Shown here: positions 1 through 5,173 of the stretch, in pieces
Position numbering within the stretch: the stretch's first letter is position 1
Layout of the letters: the number at the start of each line of letters is the position of its first letter
DNA from: Psychrobacter sp.
Lineage (GTDB): Bacteria > Pseudomonadota > Gammaproteobacteria > Pseudomonadales > Moraxellaceae
Direction: 5' to 3'
NCBI GenBank assembly: GCA_020024075.1
Contig: JAHHUJ010000162.1
Span: forward strand, 1-5,173
DNA length: 5,173 bases
The notes under the pieces: model-generated
The model's database searches: none
Told to the model about the DNA's origin: nothing
The model's input: only the letters and a program-made list of their open reading frames with translations
Program-made: the position numbers and the translations under genes

Positions 1-16
1 ATGAAGATAAGGGGTT

Positions 17-100
17 TATAACTGGCTTAATATAACCGTCTTGATGGAACAGTCTCTATATAACTGTCTCAATGTAACAGTTTTGATATAACAGTTACTG
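17..100. repeat. Six 14-bp imperfect tandem repeats downstream of clpB
   Basis: Six units start at 17, 31, 45, 59, 73 and 87, with exact 14-bp periodicity and no indels: TATAACTGGCTTAA, TATAACCGTCTTGA, TGGAACAGTCTCTA, TATAACTGTCTCAA, TGTAACAGTTTTGA, TATAACAGTTACTG. The consensus is about TATAACWGTCTYRA, with AAC and the following G constant in all six. The block ends 8 bp from the clpB stop codon. AACTGT in unit 4 can pair with ACAGTT in units 5 and 6, so the transcript could form alternative small hairpins. The 16 bases before it (1-16) do not fit the repeat. Function is unknown; it is a minisatellite-like intergenic array. Confidence 0.85.
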
Positions 101-106
101 ATTTTA

Positions 107-131
107 AATTAAGCCTTACTAAAGCTTAATT
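107..131 (-). repeat. AT-rich inverted repeat across the clpB stop codon
   Basis: Arms AATTAAGC (107-114) and GCTTAATT (124-131) are perfectly complementary over 8 bp with a 9-nt loop, and contain the clpB TAA stop and last codons. In the clpB transcript the hairpin would be followed only by UAAAAUC, not a proper U-tract, so it is at best a weak terminator or a 3'-end stabiliser. No better clpB terminator is visible in the remaining bases to the window edge. Confidence 0.35.
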
Positions 132-2697
132 CATCATCAGCACCAACATCGACCTTGATAGTATCACCTGCCACAAACTCACCAGACAACAATTTTAAGG
201 ACAATGGGTTCTCAATCTCCTGCTGAATCGCACGTTTTAGTGGACGCGCACCATATACAGGATCATAACCTACCGCAACCAGTTTTGTTAGGGCATCGGG
301 TGAGAGTTTAATATCCATTTCACGTTCTTGTAGACGGCTGCGCAAACGTTCTAGCTGAATATCTGCGATACCTGCCATCTCTCCCATACCTAACGGATGG
401 AACACGACAATCTCATCAATACGGTTAACAAACTCTGGGCGGAAGTGCTGTCCGACTGACTCCATAACCGCCGCTTTGATTTCTTCATATTCCTCGCCTG
501 CCATCTCTTGAATTTTGTGCGAGCCTAAGTTACTGGTCATGATAATAACTGTATTTTTAAAATCTACTACACGTCCTTGAGAGTCTGTTAAACGACCATC
601 ATCGAGCACTTGCAATAGGATATTAAATACATCTGGATGCGCTTTTTCGACCTCATCAAACAAGATAACACTATAAGGTTTACGGCGTACAGCCTCAGTT
701 AACGCCCCACCCTCTTCATAACCCACATAGCCTGGAGGCGCACCAACCAAACGACTGACGCTATGCTTCTCCATGTATTCACTCATGTCGATACGCACCA
801 TCGCATCCTCAGAGTCAAACAAGAAGTTCGCTAAGGATTTGGTCAGCTCCGTTTTACCCACACCTGTTGGCCCTAAGAATAAGAATGAGCCTGAGGGACG
901 ATTCGGGTCAGAAAGCCCAGCTCGACTACGGCGTACCGCATTAGCAACCGACTCTACCGCTTCATCTTGACCAATCACACGTTCATGCAATTGCTCTTCC
1001 ATATGAACCATTTTTTCACGGTCACCTTGAAGCATTTTGCTCACAGGAATACCTGTGGCCGCTGCGACAACCTCGGCGATTTCGTTGTCTGTCACCTTAT
1101 TGCGTAACAGCTTAATGTCTTTTTCCTCACCAGATTGCTCTTTTTGCTCGGCCAAATCCGACTCAGTGATACGTTTTTCTAATTGCGGAATGGTCTCATA
1201 CTGCAACTTCGACATGGTCTCATAGTCACCCTCACGGCTTGCTTTTTCATAAGCAATACGGGCTTTGTCCAATTCGTCTTTTAACTGCTGACTGCCTTTG
1301 ACCAGTGCCTTTTCTGCTTGCCATATCTCATTTAAGTCTGCGTATTCTTTTTCTAGCTCTTCAATTTGTTCATCGAGCAAGTTACGTTCCGCTATAGCAC
1401 CAGCATCTTCTTCATTTTTTAGCACTTCACGTTGCATTTTTAATTGAATCAGACGGCTATCAAGCTTATCTAATGCTTCAGGCTTACTGTCCATCTCCAT
1501 GCGCAGACGACTTGCTGCCTCATCAATTAGGTCGATGGCTTTATCTGGTAGCTTACGATCTGTGATATAACGGTGACTCATGCGAGCAGCAGCAATAATG
1601 GCACTGTCTTGGATATCAACACCGTGGTGCAGCTCATAGCGCTCTTTTAGACCGCGTAAGATAGCAATGGTATCTTCAACGGTTGGTTCATCCACCATTA
1701 CTTTTTGGAAGCGGCGCTCAAGGGCGGCATCTTTTTCGATATACTGACGGTACTCATCAAGCGTGGTTGCACCCACACAGTGCAGCTCACCACGAGCTAG
1801 AGCTGGCTTCAACATATTACCGGCATCCATAGCTCCGTCGGTTTTACCTGCTCCAACCATAGTATGCAGCTCATCGATGAATAAGATGACATTGCCTTCT
1901 TGCTTAGCTAAGTCATTTAGAACGTTTTTTAAACGCTCCTCAAATTCGCCACGATACTTAGCACCGGCAATCAACGCCCCTAAGTCTAGTGACAACACTT
2001 CTTTGTGACGTAGGCCCTCTGGTACATCGCCATTGACAATTTTCTGTGCTAACCCTTCCACAATGGCAGTTTTACCCACACCTGGCTCACCAATTAATAC
2101 CGGGTTATTTTTGGTACGGCGTGATAATACCTGAATGGTTCTACGAATTTCTTCATCACGGCCAATCACTGGGTCTAGTTTACCCATCTCGGCTTGTTCT
2201 GTAAGGTTTACAGTATATTTATTTAGGGCATCGCGTTGGTCTTCAGCGTTTTGACTGTCCACAGTTTGTTCTCCACGAAGTTGTTCAATAACGGCTTGTA
2301 ATTTCTCTGAAGTAACCCCTGCTTCTTTAAAAATTTTCTTAGTATTGCCTTGCTCTGCTAAAACCAGCATTACCCACTCAGTGGCAATATACTCGTCTCC
2401 AGCTTTTTGAGCTTGACGGTCAGCTAGGTTTAAAATTCGAACCGACTCTGCATTTAAATTAACCTCTCCAGTTGGGTTGCTGATAACTGCTTCATTATCT
2501 AAAGCTTTAGCAACTCCATTCTTTAAAGCCGGAATGCTAGCCCCCGCCTGTTGGCACACTGAAATGTTAGATTCATCTTCTAACAGTGCGGCCATAATAT
2601 GAATGGGGCTAATACTGGTATGGTCTCGACCAATAGCCAGACTTTGGGCTTGCTGTAAAGCTGCCTGTAATTTCTGGGTGAACTTTTCAAATCTCAT
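109..2697 (-). CDS. clpB: ATP-dependent chaperone ClpB (Hsp104-family disaggregase), complete
   Basis: ClpB is a cytoplasmic hexameric AAA+ unfoldase that, with DnaK/DnaJ/GrpE, threads aggregated proteins through its central pore after heat or other stress. The 862-residue product matches the usual family length of about 860. Visible in order: N-terminal substrate domain (about 1-145); NBD1 with Walker A GEPGVGKT (203-210), pore loop AGAKYRG (Tyr248), Walker B ILFIDE (271-276) and arginine fingers ERR (Arg328, Arg329); a charged coiled-coil middle domain (about 405-525) that marks ClpB rather than ClpA or ClpC; NBD2 with Walker A GPTGVGKT (609-616), pore loop GYVG (Tyr657), Walker B VILFDE (677-682), an arginine finger in FRPEFVNRID (Arg759) and sensor-2 GARPLKR (816-822). 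No IGF/L-type ClpP-binding loop was noticed, as expected. The ATG at the 5' end is preceded by AAGGAT at 8 nt or less of useful spacing and gives the canonical MRFEKFT-type N-terminus. All key residues are intact. The long upstream region suggests its own, probably heat-shock, promoter. Confidence 0.98.
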   Translation of the reverse strand: MRFEKFTQKLQAALQQAQSLAIGRDHTSISPIHIMAALLEDESNISVCQQAGASIPALKNGVAKALDNEAVISNPTGEVNLNAESVRILNLADRQAQKAGDEYIATEWVMLVLAEQGNTKKIFKEAGVTSEKLQAVIEQLRGEQTVDSQNAEDQRDALNKYTVNLTEQAEMGKLDPVIGRDEEIRRTIQVLSRRTKNNPVLIGEPGVGKTAIVEGLAQKIVNGDVPEGLRHKEVLSLDLGALIAGAKYRGEFEERLKNVLNDLAKQEGNVILFIDELHTMVGAGKTDGAMDAGNMLKPALARGELHCVGATTLDEYRQYIEKDAALERRFQKVMVDEPTVEDTIAILRGLKERYELHHGVDIQDSAIIAAARMSHRYITDRKLPDKAIDLIDEAASRLRMEMDSKPEALDKLDSRLIQLKMQREVLKNEEDAGAIAERNLLDEQIEELEKEYADLNEIWQAEKALVKGSQQLKDELDKARIAYEKASREGDYETMSKLQYETIPQLEKRITESDLAEQKEQSGEEKDIKLLRNKVTDNEIAEVVAAATGIPVSKMLQGDREKMVHMEEQLHERVIGQDEAVESVANAVRRSRAGLSDPNRPSGSFLFLGPTGVGKTELTKSLANFLFDSEDAMVRIDMSEYMEKHSVSRLVGAPPGYVGYEEGGALTEAVRRKPYSVILFDEVEKAHPDVFNILLQVLDDGRLTDSQGRVVDFKNTVIIMTSNLGSHKIQEMAGEEYEEIKAAVMESVGQHFRPEFVNRIDEIVVFHPLGMGEMAGIADIQLERLRSRLQEREMDIKLSPDALTKLVAVGYDPVYGARPLKRAIQQEIENPLSLKLLSGEFVAGDTIKVDVGADDELSFSKA
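2260..2274 (-). promoter_or_regulatory. Candidate internal translation start for short ClpB
   Basis: Codon 146 of clpB is GTG (plus 2260-2262) and is preceded by GGAG (plus 2271-2274) with an 8-nt gap. E. coli ClpB is known to make a shorter form lacking the N-terminal domain from an internal GTG (Val149) at the matching place between the N-domain and NBD1, just before the AEDQR stretch also seen here. Use of this start in this organism is inferred; only the codon and the SD-like sequence are seen. Confidence 0.5.
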
Positions 2698-2703
2698 CTA
2701 GTT

Positions 2704-2709
2704 ATCCTT
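2704..2709 (-). promoter_or_regulatory. clpB ribosome binding site
   Basis: Read on the minus strand, AAGGAT lies 6 nt before the clpB ATG. It supports the chosen start, which also gives the standard ClpB N-terminus. Confidence 0.75.
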
Positions 2710-2728
2710 ATAATAATTTATACTTTTT

Positions 2729-2757
2729 ATATCTGTTTCTCTTAAGCAACTTTCAAG
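2729..2757 (-). promoter_or_regulatory. Candidate proximal heat-shock (RpoH-type) promoter of clpB
   Basis: Minus-strand CTTGAAA (plus 2751-2757) is an exact match to the RpoH -35 consensus of gammaproteobacteria. It is followed after 15 bp by CAGATAT (plus 2729-2735), a partial match to the CCCATNT -10. It would give a leader of about 25 nt carrying the AAGGAT ribosome site. clpB is a classic RpoH gene in E. coli, which supports the reading; the weak -10 limits certainty. TTGAAA could also serve sigma70. Confidence 0.45.
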
Positions 2758-2816
2758 TACTGTTAGCTAAATAACCACACTAGCCTGCACTCTCGTTTTG
2801 CTCGTCTCTGACATAT

Positions 2817-2845
2817 ATATGCTGTCTATATGATTTAATTTCAAG
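2817..2845 (-). promoter_or_regulatory. Candidate distal heat-shock-like promoter of clpB
   Basis: A second exact CTTGAAA (plus 2839-2845) is followed after the same 15-bp spacer by AGCATAT (plus 2817-2823), which keeps the CAT-N-T core of the RpoH -10. Transcription would start about 120 nt upstream of the clpB ATG. This is a motif-only prediction. Confidence 0.35.
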
Positions 2846-2946
2846 TAAAACATTGTAATATATTTATCTGTCAATATTTTTACATGACTGTCAAGTAACT
2901 TTATATGCTTATACGATACGCCCTATGCCCCATACGCAATCTAAAT

Positions 2947-2989
2947 AAAAAAAAGCCCACACCAACGTTCACACGTCAATATGGGCTTT
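2947..2989 (-). terminator. Intrinsic terminator of the GST / small membrane protein operon
   Basis: On the minus strand an 8-bp stem AAAGCCCA (plus 2982-2989) / TGGGCTTT (plus 2952-2959) runs directly into a tract of eight T (plus 2947-2954, partly shared with the stem foot). The 22-nt loop can form a second small stem ACGT/ACGT around GTGA. It sits about 105 bp past the stop of the 73-codon gene and before the clpB promoters, so it separates the two transcription units. Confidence 0.85.
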
Positions 2990-3093
2990 ATGGTATCTCT
3001 CTATAATCAAGCAAACATTAAATAGGTAAGCCAAACAATCGAGTTAAACCAGTTTAGATAAAATACGGAGACACAAAACCTACTACAATAGAT

Positions 3094-3315
3094 TTATTGT
3101 GGCATCTGACAAATAACCAAACCATCCTCTACGCTAACTTGTGCCCCTGCTAACTGACACTCTTTTACCAGATGCGAACGACTGGCTTGCCAACCTGCAT
3201 AAAAACTTACCACACAAAGTAATAATATAAATAACTTTGTTTTCCAGTTTTTTAGAATTTCAGGTTTCTCCACTTCCACTTTTTGACTCTCCTGACTAGA
3301 CGGACTAGAACTCAA
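3094..3315 (-). CDS. Small single-pass membrane protein of unknown function, TTG start
   Basis: I do not recognise this 73-residue protein. It has a Ser/Glu-rich soluble N-terminus (1-21), a short basic patch KNWKTK (22-27), one clear hydrophobic segment LFILLLCVVSFYAGW (28-42), and a short C-terminal part with Cys53 and Cys69 (ECQLAGAQVSVEDGLVICQ). The positive-inside rule suggests N-in/C-out, which would put the two cysteines in the periplasm where they could form a disulfide; that is inference. The start is TTG, not ATG: no upstream or nearby in-frame ATG exists, and AAAGGAGGT sits 4-5 nt before it. The gene overlaps the 3' end of the GST gene by 11 bp in another frame and is followed by an intrinsic terminator, so it is the second gene of a two-gene operon. 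A secreted lipoprotein is unlikely because no lipobox is seen after the hydrophobic segment. Confidence 0.8.
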   Translation of the reverse strand: MSSSPSSQESQKVEVEKPEILKNWKTKLFILLLCVVSFYAGWQASRSHLVKECQLAGAQVSVEDGLVICQMPQ

Positions 3316-4009
3316 GCTTACCTCCTTTCTCCACCGCAGCCTTATAGGCCTCTCTGCCCTGACAGCGCTTTAACCAGTTCAATGTACTATTATAGCGAAC
3401 CTCATCAAGGCCATGACCTGCATTGGCAGCTTCAATAAAAAAGCCCATTTGCACATCCGCTGCACTAAATTCACTGCCTGCAAACCACTTATCATTTGAC
3501 AGTTTATCTTCGATTAAATCCAGCGCTATTGTAATATTCTTCTTGATCATTGTGGCTTCGACTTGCTTACGAATGCCTTTGGCAATAGGCTTAATTAAGG
3601 TCGGAGAACGCTCAACCACCTTATTAAACACCAGACGCATCACCAAAGCTGGCATAGCTGAAGCTTCTGCATAATGCATCCAAAAATCATAATCTCGCCA
3701 AACCTGACTATCAGCATCCACCTTTGGATGCAGCTTATACTCTGTATCGTACTTGGCCATTAAATAATCAATAATATGACCAGATTCTATTAGGCCAGTC
3801 TTTTGTTCTGGGTCTTTTGGATTAAACCCCGTGACTTCTAACACAGGAGACTTGCCTGAAGGATGGACTCGCTCCAAACTTTTTGGCGCCAAATAAGATT
3901 GAGTGCGCTCATATCTCGTTAGTTGATACTCCACACCAAGCTCTTCTAATAACCAAAGAATACGAAATGATCGTGAGTTTTGTAAATGATGCAAATGTAA
4001 GTCAGACAT
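3305..4009 (-). CDS. Glutathione S-transferase family protein, GTT1-like
   Basis: This 234-residue cytosolic enzyme of the glutathione S-transferase superfamily probably conjugates or reduces substrates with glutathione; the actual substrate cannot be told. The N-terminal thioredoxin-fold half (about 3-90) has the HHLQNSRSFRILWLLEELG segment (7-25), where Ser12 or Ser14 may be the glutathione-activating residue, the HPSGKSPVLEV stretch (49-59) with cis-Pro55, and the ESG glutathione-binding motif (Glu75-Ser76). The helical C-terminal half (about 95-225) has the FSAADVQMG N-capping motif (181-189). The pattern H-x-L-x-x-SR-x-FR-x-LWLL, Y-x-R and HP-G+SP-LEV recalls yeast Gtt1 and its bacterial relatives more than beta or zeta classes. 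The ATG follows AAGGAAG. The gene starts only 23 bp beyond the gyrA terminator, whose hairpin appears to contain its -10 box, and it ends overlapping the small membrane-protein gene. Confidence 0.93.
   Translation of the reverse strand: MSDLHLHHLQNSRSFRILWLLEELGVEYQLTRYERTQSYLAPKSLERVHPSGKSPVLEVTGFNPKDPEQKTGLIESGHIIDYLMAKYDTEYKLHPKVDADSQVWRDYDFWMHYAEASAMPALVMRLVFNKVVERSPTLIKPIAKGIRKQVEATMIKKNITIALDLIEDKLSNDKWFAGSEFSAADVQMGFFIEAANAGHGLDEVRYNSTLNWLKRCQGREAYKAAVEKGGKLEF
3320..3328 (-). promoter_or_regulatory. Near-perfect Shine-Dalgarno inside the GST 3' end
   Basis: Minus-strand AAAGGAGGT encodes Lys228-Gly229-Gly230 of the GST and also serves as the ribosome site of the downstream gene; five bases (TAAGC) separate GGAGG from its TTG start. 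It decides the start of the 73-codon gene and implies translational coupling. Confidence 0.85.
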
Positions 4010-4013
4010 AAAA

Positions 4014-4020
4014 CTTCCTT
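4014..4020 (-). promoter_or_regulatory. GST ribosome binding site
   Basis: Minus-strand AAGGAAG lies 4 nt before the GST ATG and supports that start. It follows an A7 run in the short leader. Confidence 0.75.
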
Positions 4021-4032
4021 ATTTTTTTGAGC

Positions 4033-4060
4033 AAAAAAAACGCCAACATATTATGTTGGC
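4033..4060 (-). terminator. Intrinsic terminator of gyrA
   Basis: On the minus strand a perfect 8-bp stem GCCAACAT / ATGTTGGC (plus 4053-4060 and 4042-4049) with a 3-nt loop is followed by G and eight T (plus 4033-4040). The stem and pure T-tract make this a strong Rho-independent terminator about 160 bp past the gyrA stop. In the plus direction the following ATTTTATAG is a much poorer tract, so it is best read as minus-strand. Confidence 0.88.
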
Positions 4061-4077
4061 ATTTTATAGATTATCAA
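4050..4077 (-). promoter_or_regulatory. Candidate sigma70 promoter of the GST operon, overlapping the gyrA terminator
   Basis: Minus-strand TTGATA (plus 4072-4077, five of six to TTGACA) and CATAAT (plus 4050-4055, five of six to TATAAT) are separated by 16 bp. Transcription would start about 4043-4044, inside the 3' arm of the gyrA terminator hairpin, giving a leader of about 35 nt with the AAGGAAG ribosome site. The new transcript would lack the 5' arm and so escape termination. Motif-based; not proven. Confidence 0.6.
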
Positions 4078-4135
4078 CGACAGCTAATAGGGTTCATTTG
4101 TTAAACCATACTGAGTAACAACCTAGATAGGAGGC

Positions 4136-4212
4136 TTAGCACTTATTTAGTTAGCACTTAGATCCTATTAATTTGGCCTTTACCCAGTTAGTGCTTATCA
4201 AATCAATACTTA
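4136..4212. repeat. Short repeats in the gyrA 3' flank
   Basis: TTAGCACTTA occurs twice exactly (4136-4145 and 4151-4160), and TTAGTGCTTA (4188-4197) and TCAATACTTA (4203-4212) are variants. AGCACT at 4153-4158 and AGTGCT at 4190-4195 form an inverted pair, so the gyrA 3' UTR could fold here, but no T-tract follows. No gene is present between the gyrA stop and the terminator. Confidence 0.6.
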
Positions 4213-4217
4213 TTAAA

Positions 4218-5173
4218 CTACTGATCATCCTCTAAGCTATCTTCAGCCTCATCTAGATCTGGTTGATCCTCTAAGCCTCCCGTAGCTTCGTCAGCCAACA
4301 AACCCTCATCCTTCATAGCTTCAACGATCTCGTCTTCTTCTCCACTGTCTTCAACTCGAGCCATTGCTACTAAAGCTTCATCATTGGCCAAACGAATTAA
4401 GGTTACCCCTTGAGTATTACGACCTGAAGTGGCTACTTGAGCGACCGGCGTACGAACCAAAGTGCCTTTGTTTGAAATTAAGATAATATCGTCTTCAGGG
4501 TGAACTTTTGTGGCACGTACTAACGCCCCATTACGCTCACTGGTCTTAATGGCAATCACACCACCGCCACCACGGTTTTGGGCATTAAATTCTTCTACTG
4601 GTGTACGCTTACCATAACCGTTCTCACAAGCAATCAGAATCTCTTTGACGTCTTCTTCAATAACTACCAAAGACTTAATGAACTCATCTTCGGCAATGCG
4701 CATACCACGCACCCCTTTGGCGGTACGACCCATCACTCGAACATCATTTTCATCAAAACGAATCGCCTTACCACTAGAGGCAAATAACATCACTTCCTGC
4801 TCACCATTAGTAATACGAGCAGAAACCAGCTTGTCACCTTCTTCTAAGCCAATAGCAATCAAACCATTTGAACGGATATTGGCAAATTGAGACAACTCAA
4901 CGCGCTTAACGGTACCATTAGCCGTTGCAAAGAATACAAAACGGCTGTCAATTTCTTCAGATAAATTAGGAATAGGCAAGATGGTTGTCACTACTTCATC
5001 AGGCTCAAGCGCTATGATGTTAACTAGCGGACGACCTCGAGAGCCACGACTTGCAATAGGTACCTCAAAGCCTCTTAAGCTGAATACACGCCCATTATCA
5101 GTAAAGCACAATACTGTGGCATGAGTTGAGGTCACTACCAGATGATCAATCACATCATCTTCTTTCATCGCAG
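4218..5173 (-). CDS. gyrA: DNA gyrase subunit A, C-terminal part (5' end outside window)
   Basis: GyrA forms the A2B2 gyrase that introduces negative supercoils into DNA using ATP; the part seen here wraps DNA and gives gyrase its supercoiling ability. The reading frame runs open to the window edge, so the first ATG (MKEDDVIDHL, plus 5166-5168) is internal: in E. coli GyrA the matching segment lies just after the GyrA-box and well past residue 500. The catalytic Tyr domain and quinolone-resistance region are not in the window. Counting from that Met, beta-pinwheel repeats appear as LCFTDNGRVFSL (20-31), FFATANGTVKRV (79-90), MLFASSGKAIRF (127-138), LIACENGYGKRT (178-189) and ILISNKGTLVRT (229-240), closed by GRNTQGVTLIRL (249-260). 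The tail (272-316) is strongly acidic: 21 Asp/Glu and a single Lys. ParC is less likely, because all pinwheel repeats plus an acidic tail follow the GyrA pattern. Confidence 0.97.
   Translation of the reverse strand, partial: AMKEDDVIDHLVVTSTHATVLCFTDNGRVFSLRGFEVPIASRGSRGRPLVNIIALEPDEVVTTILPIPNLSEEIDSRFVFFATANGTVKRVELSQFANIRSNGLIAIGLEEGDKLVSARITNGEQEVMLFASSGKAIRFDENDVRVMGRTAKGVRGMRIAEDEFIKSLVVIEEDVKEILIACENGYGKRTPVEEFNAQNRGGGGVIAIKTSERNGALVRATKVHPEDDIILISNKGTLVRTPVAQVATSGRNTQGVTLIRLANDEALVAMARVEDSGEEDEIVEAMKDEGLLADEATGGLEDQPDLDEAEDSLEDDQ

Larger units (their letters stand above)
2698..3093. other. Intergenic region upstream of clpB (no gene)
   Basis: This 396-bp stretch has no credible coding sequence on either strand. 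From right to left it holds the 3' end and terminator of the GST operon, a short GC-richer patch with repeated ATACG and GCCC words (about 2911-2938), two TTGACA hexamers 20 bp apart on the minus strand (2889-2894 and 2869-2874) with no well-placed -10 box, a 10-bp palindrome CATATATATG (2812-2821), and two RpoH-like promoter candidates leading into clpB. It is the clpB control region by position. Confidence 0.7.

Noticed and set aside
773..2008. Plus-strand open frames inside clpB (773-970, 1037-1225, 1763-2008)
   Set aside because: They are antisense to a strongly conserved gene, lack recognisable domains, and are low-complexity Ser/Ala-rich as expected of reverse frames.
2869..2894. Two TTGACA hexamers on the minus strand as sigma70 -35 boxes for clpB
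   Set aside because: No reasonable -10 box was found 16-18 bp downstream of either; the nearest TACAAT is only 11 bp from the second.
2911..2938. Plus-strand CCCCAT and repeated ATACG words as a plus-strand heat-shock promoter
   Set aside because: No CTTGAA-like -35 lies at proper distance on the plus strand, and no plus-strand gene follows.
3085..3100. ACAATA/TATTGT hairpin across the stop codon of the small membrane-protein gene as a terminator
   Set aside because: Six AU-rich pairs and no T-tract; a far better terminator lies downstream at 2947-2989.
4022..4040. T7-GAGC-A8 element that could form an all A-U hairpin in the GST leader, possibly an RNA thermometer
   Set aside because: The stem would have only A-U pairs and leaves the AAGGAAG ribosome site unpaired; the T8 part is already explained as the gyrA terminator tract.
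3423..4890. Plus-strand open frames inside GST (3423-3674) and gyrA (4578-4787, 4645-4890)
   Set aside because: They are antisense shadows of real genes; the two in gyrA overlap each other and none resembles a known family.
5166..5168. ATG near the right edge as a true start of a short protein
   Set aside because: The frame stays open upstream to the edge and the sequence continues the middle of GyrA; it is an internal methionine of a gene cut by the window.

Overview
The window holds four genes, all on the minus strand, in transcription order gyrA (3' part only), a GTT1-like glutathione S-transferase gene, a 73-codon single-pass membrane protein gene, and clpB. Protein sequences and moderate AT-richness suggest a gammaproteobacterium of the Moraxellaceae, most likely Psychrobacter. 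This is inferred from the general look of GyrA and ClpB and was not tested by a search.

Layout from the right edge leftwards. gyrA enters the window just past the expected GyrA-box region and shows the whole beta-pinwheel DNA-wrapping domain and a very acidic tail. Its 3' flank carries short repeats and ends in a strong intrinsic terminator. A good sigma70-type promoter lies across that terminator: its -10 box is the hairpin loop and inner stem, so gyrA termination and GST initiation seem to share DNA. The GST gene overlaps the small membrane-protein gene by 11 bp. The small gene begins at TTG behind a near-perfect Shine-Dalgarno that is itself part of the GST coding sequence, so the two form a translationally coupled operon closed by a second intrinsic terminator. 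A 396-bp intergenic region then holds three copies of TACTTGA(A/C)A, two of which can be read as heat-shock (RpoH) promoters for clpB. clpB is complete, encodes a full-length disaggregase, and keeps a plausible internal GTG start for the short isoform. Beyond its stop lie six exact-period 14-bp tandem repeats reaching towards the left edge.

Functionally this is a housekeeping and stress region: DNA supercoiling, thiol and detoxification chemistry, an unknown inner-membrane protein, and protein disaggregation. I see no mobile element, CRISPR array, tRNA, rRNA or defence system. The points of interest are regulatory architecture and repeats, not a new multi-gene system.
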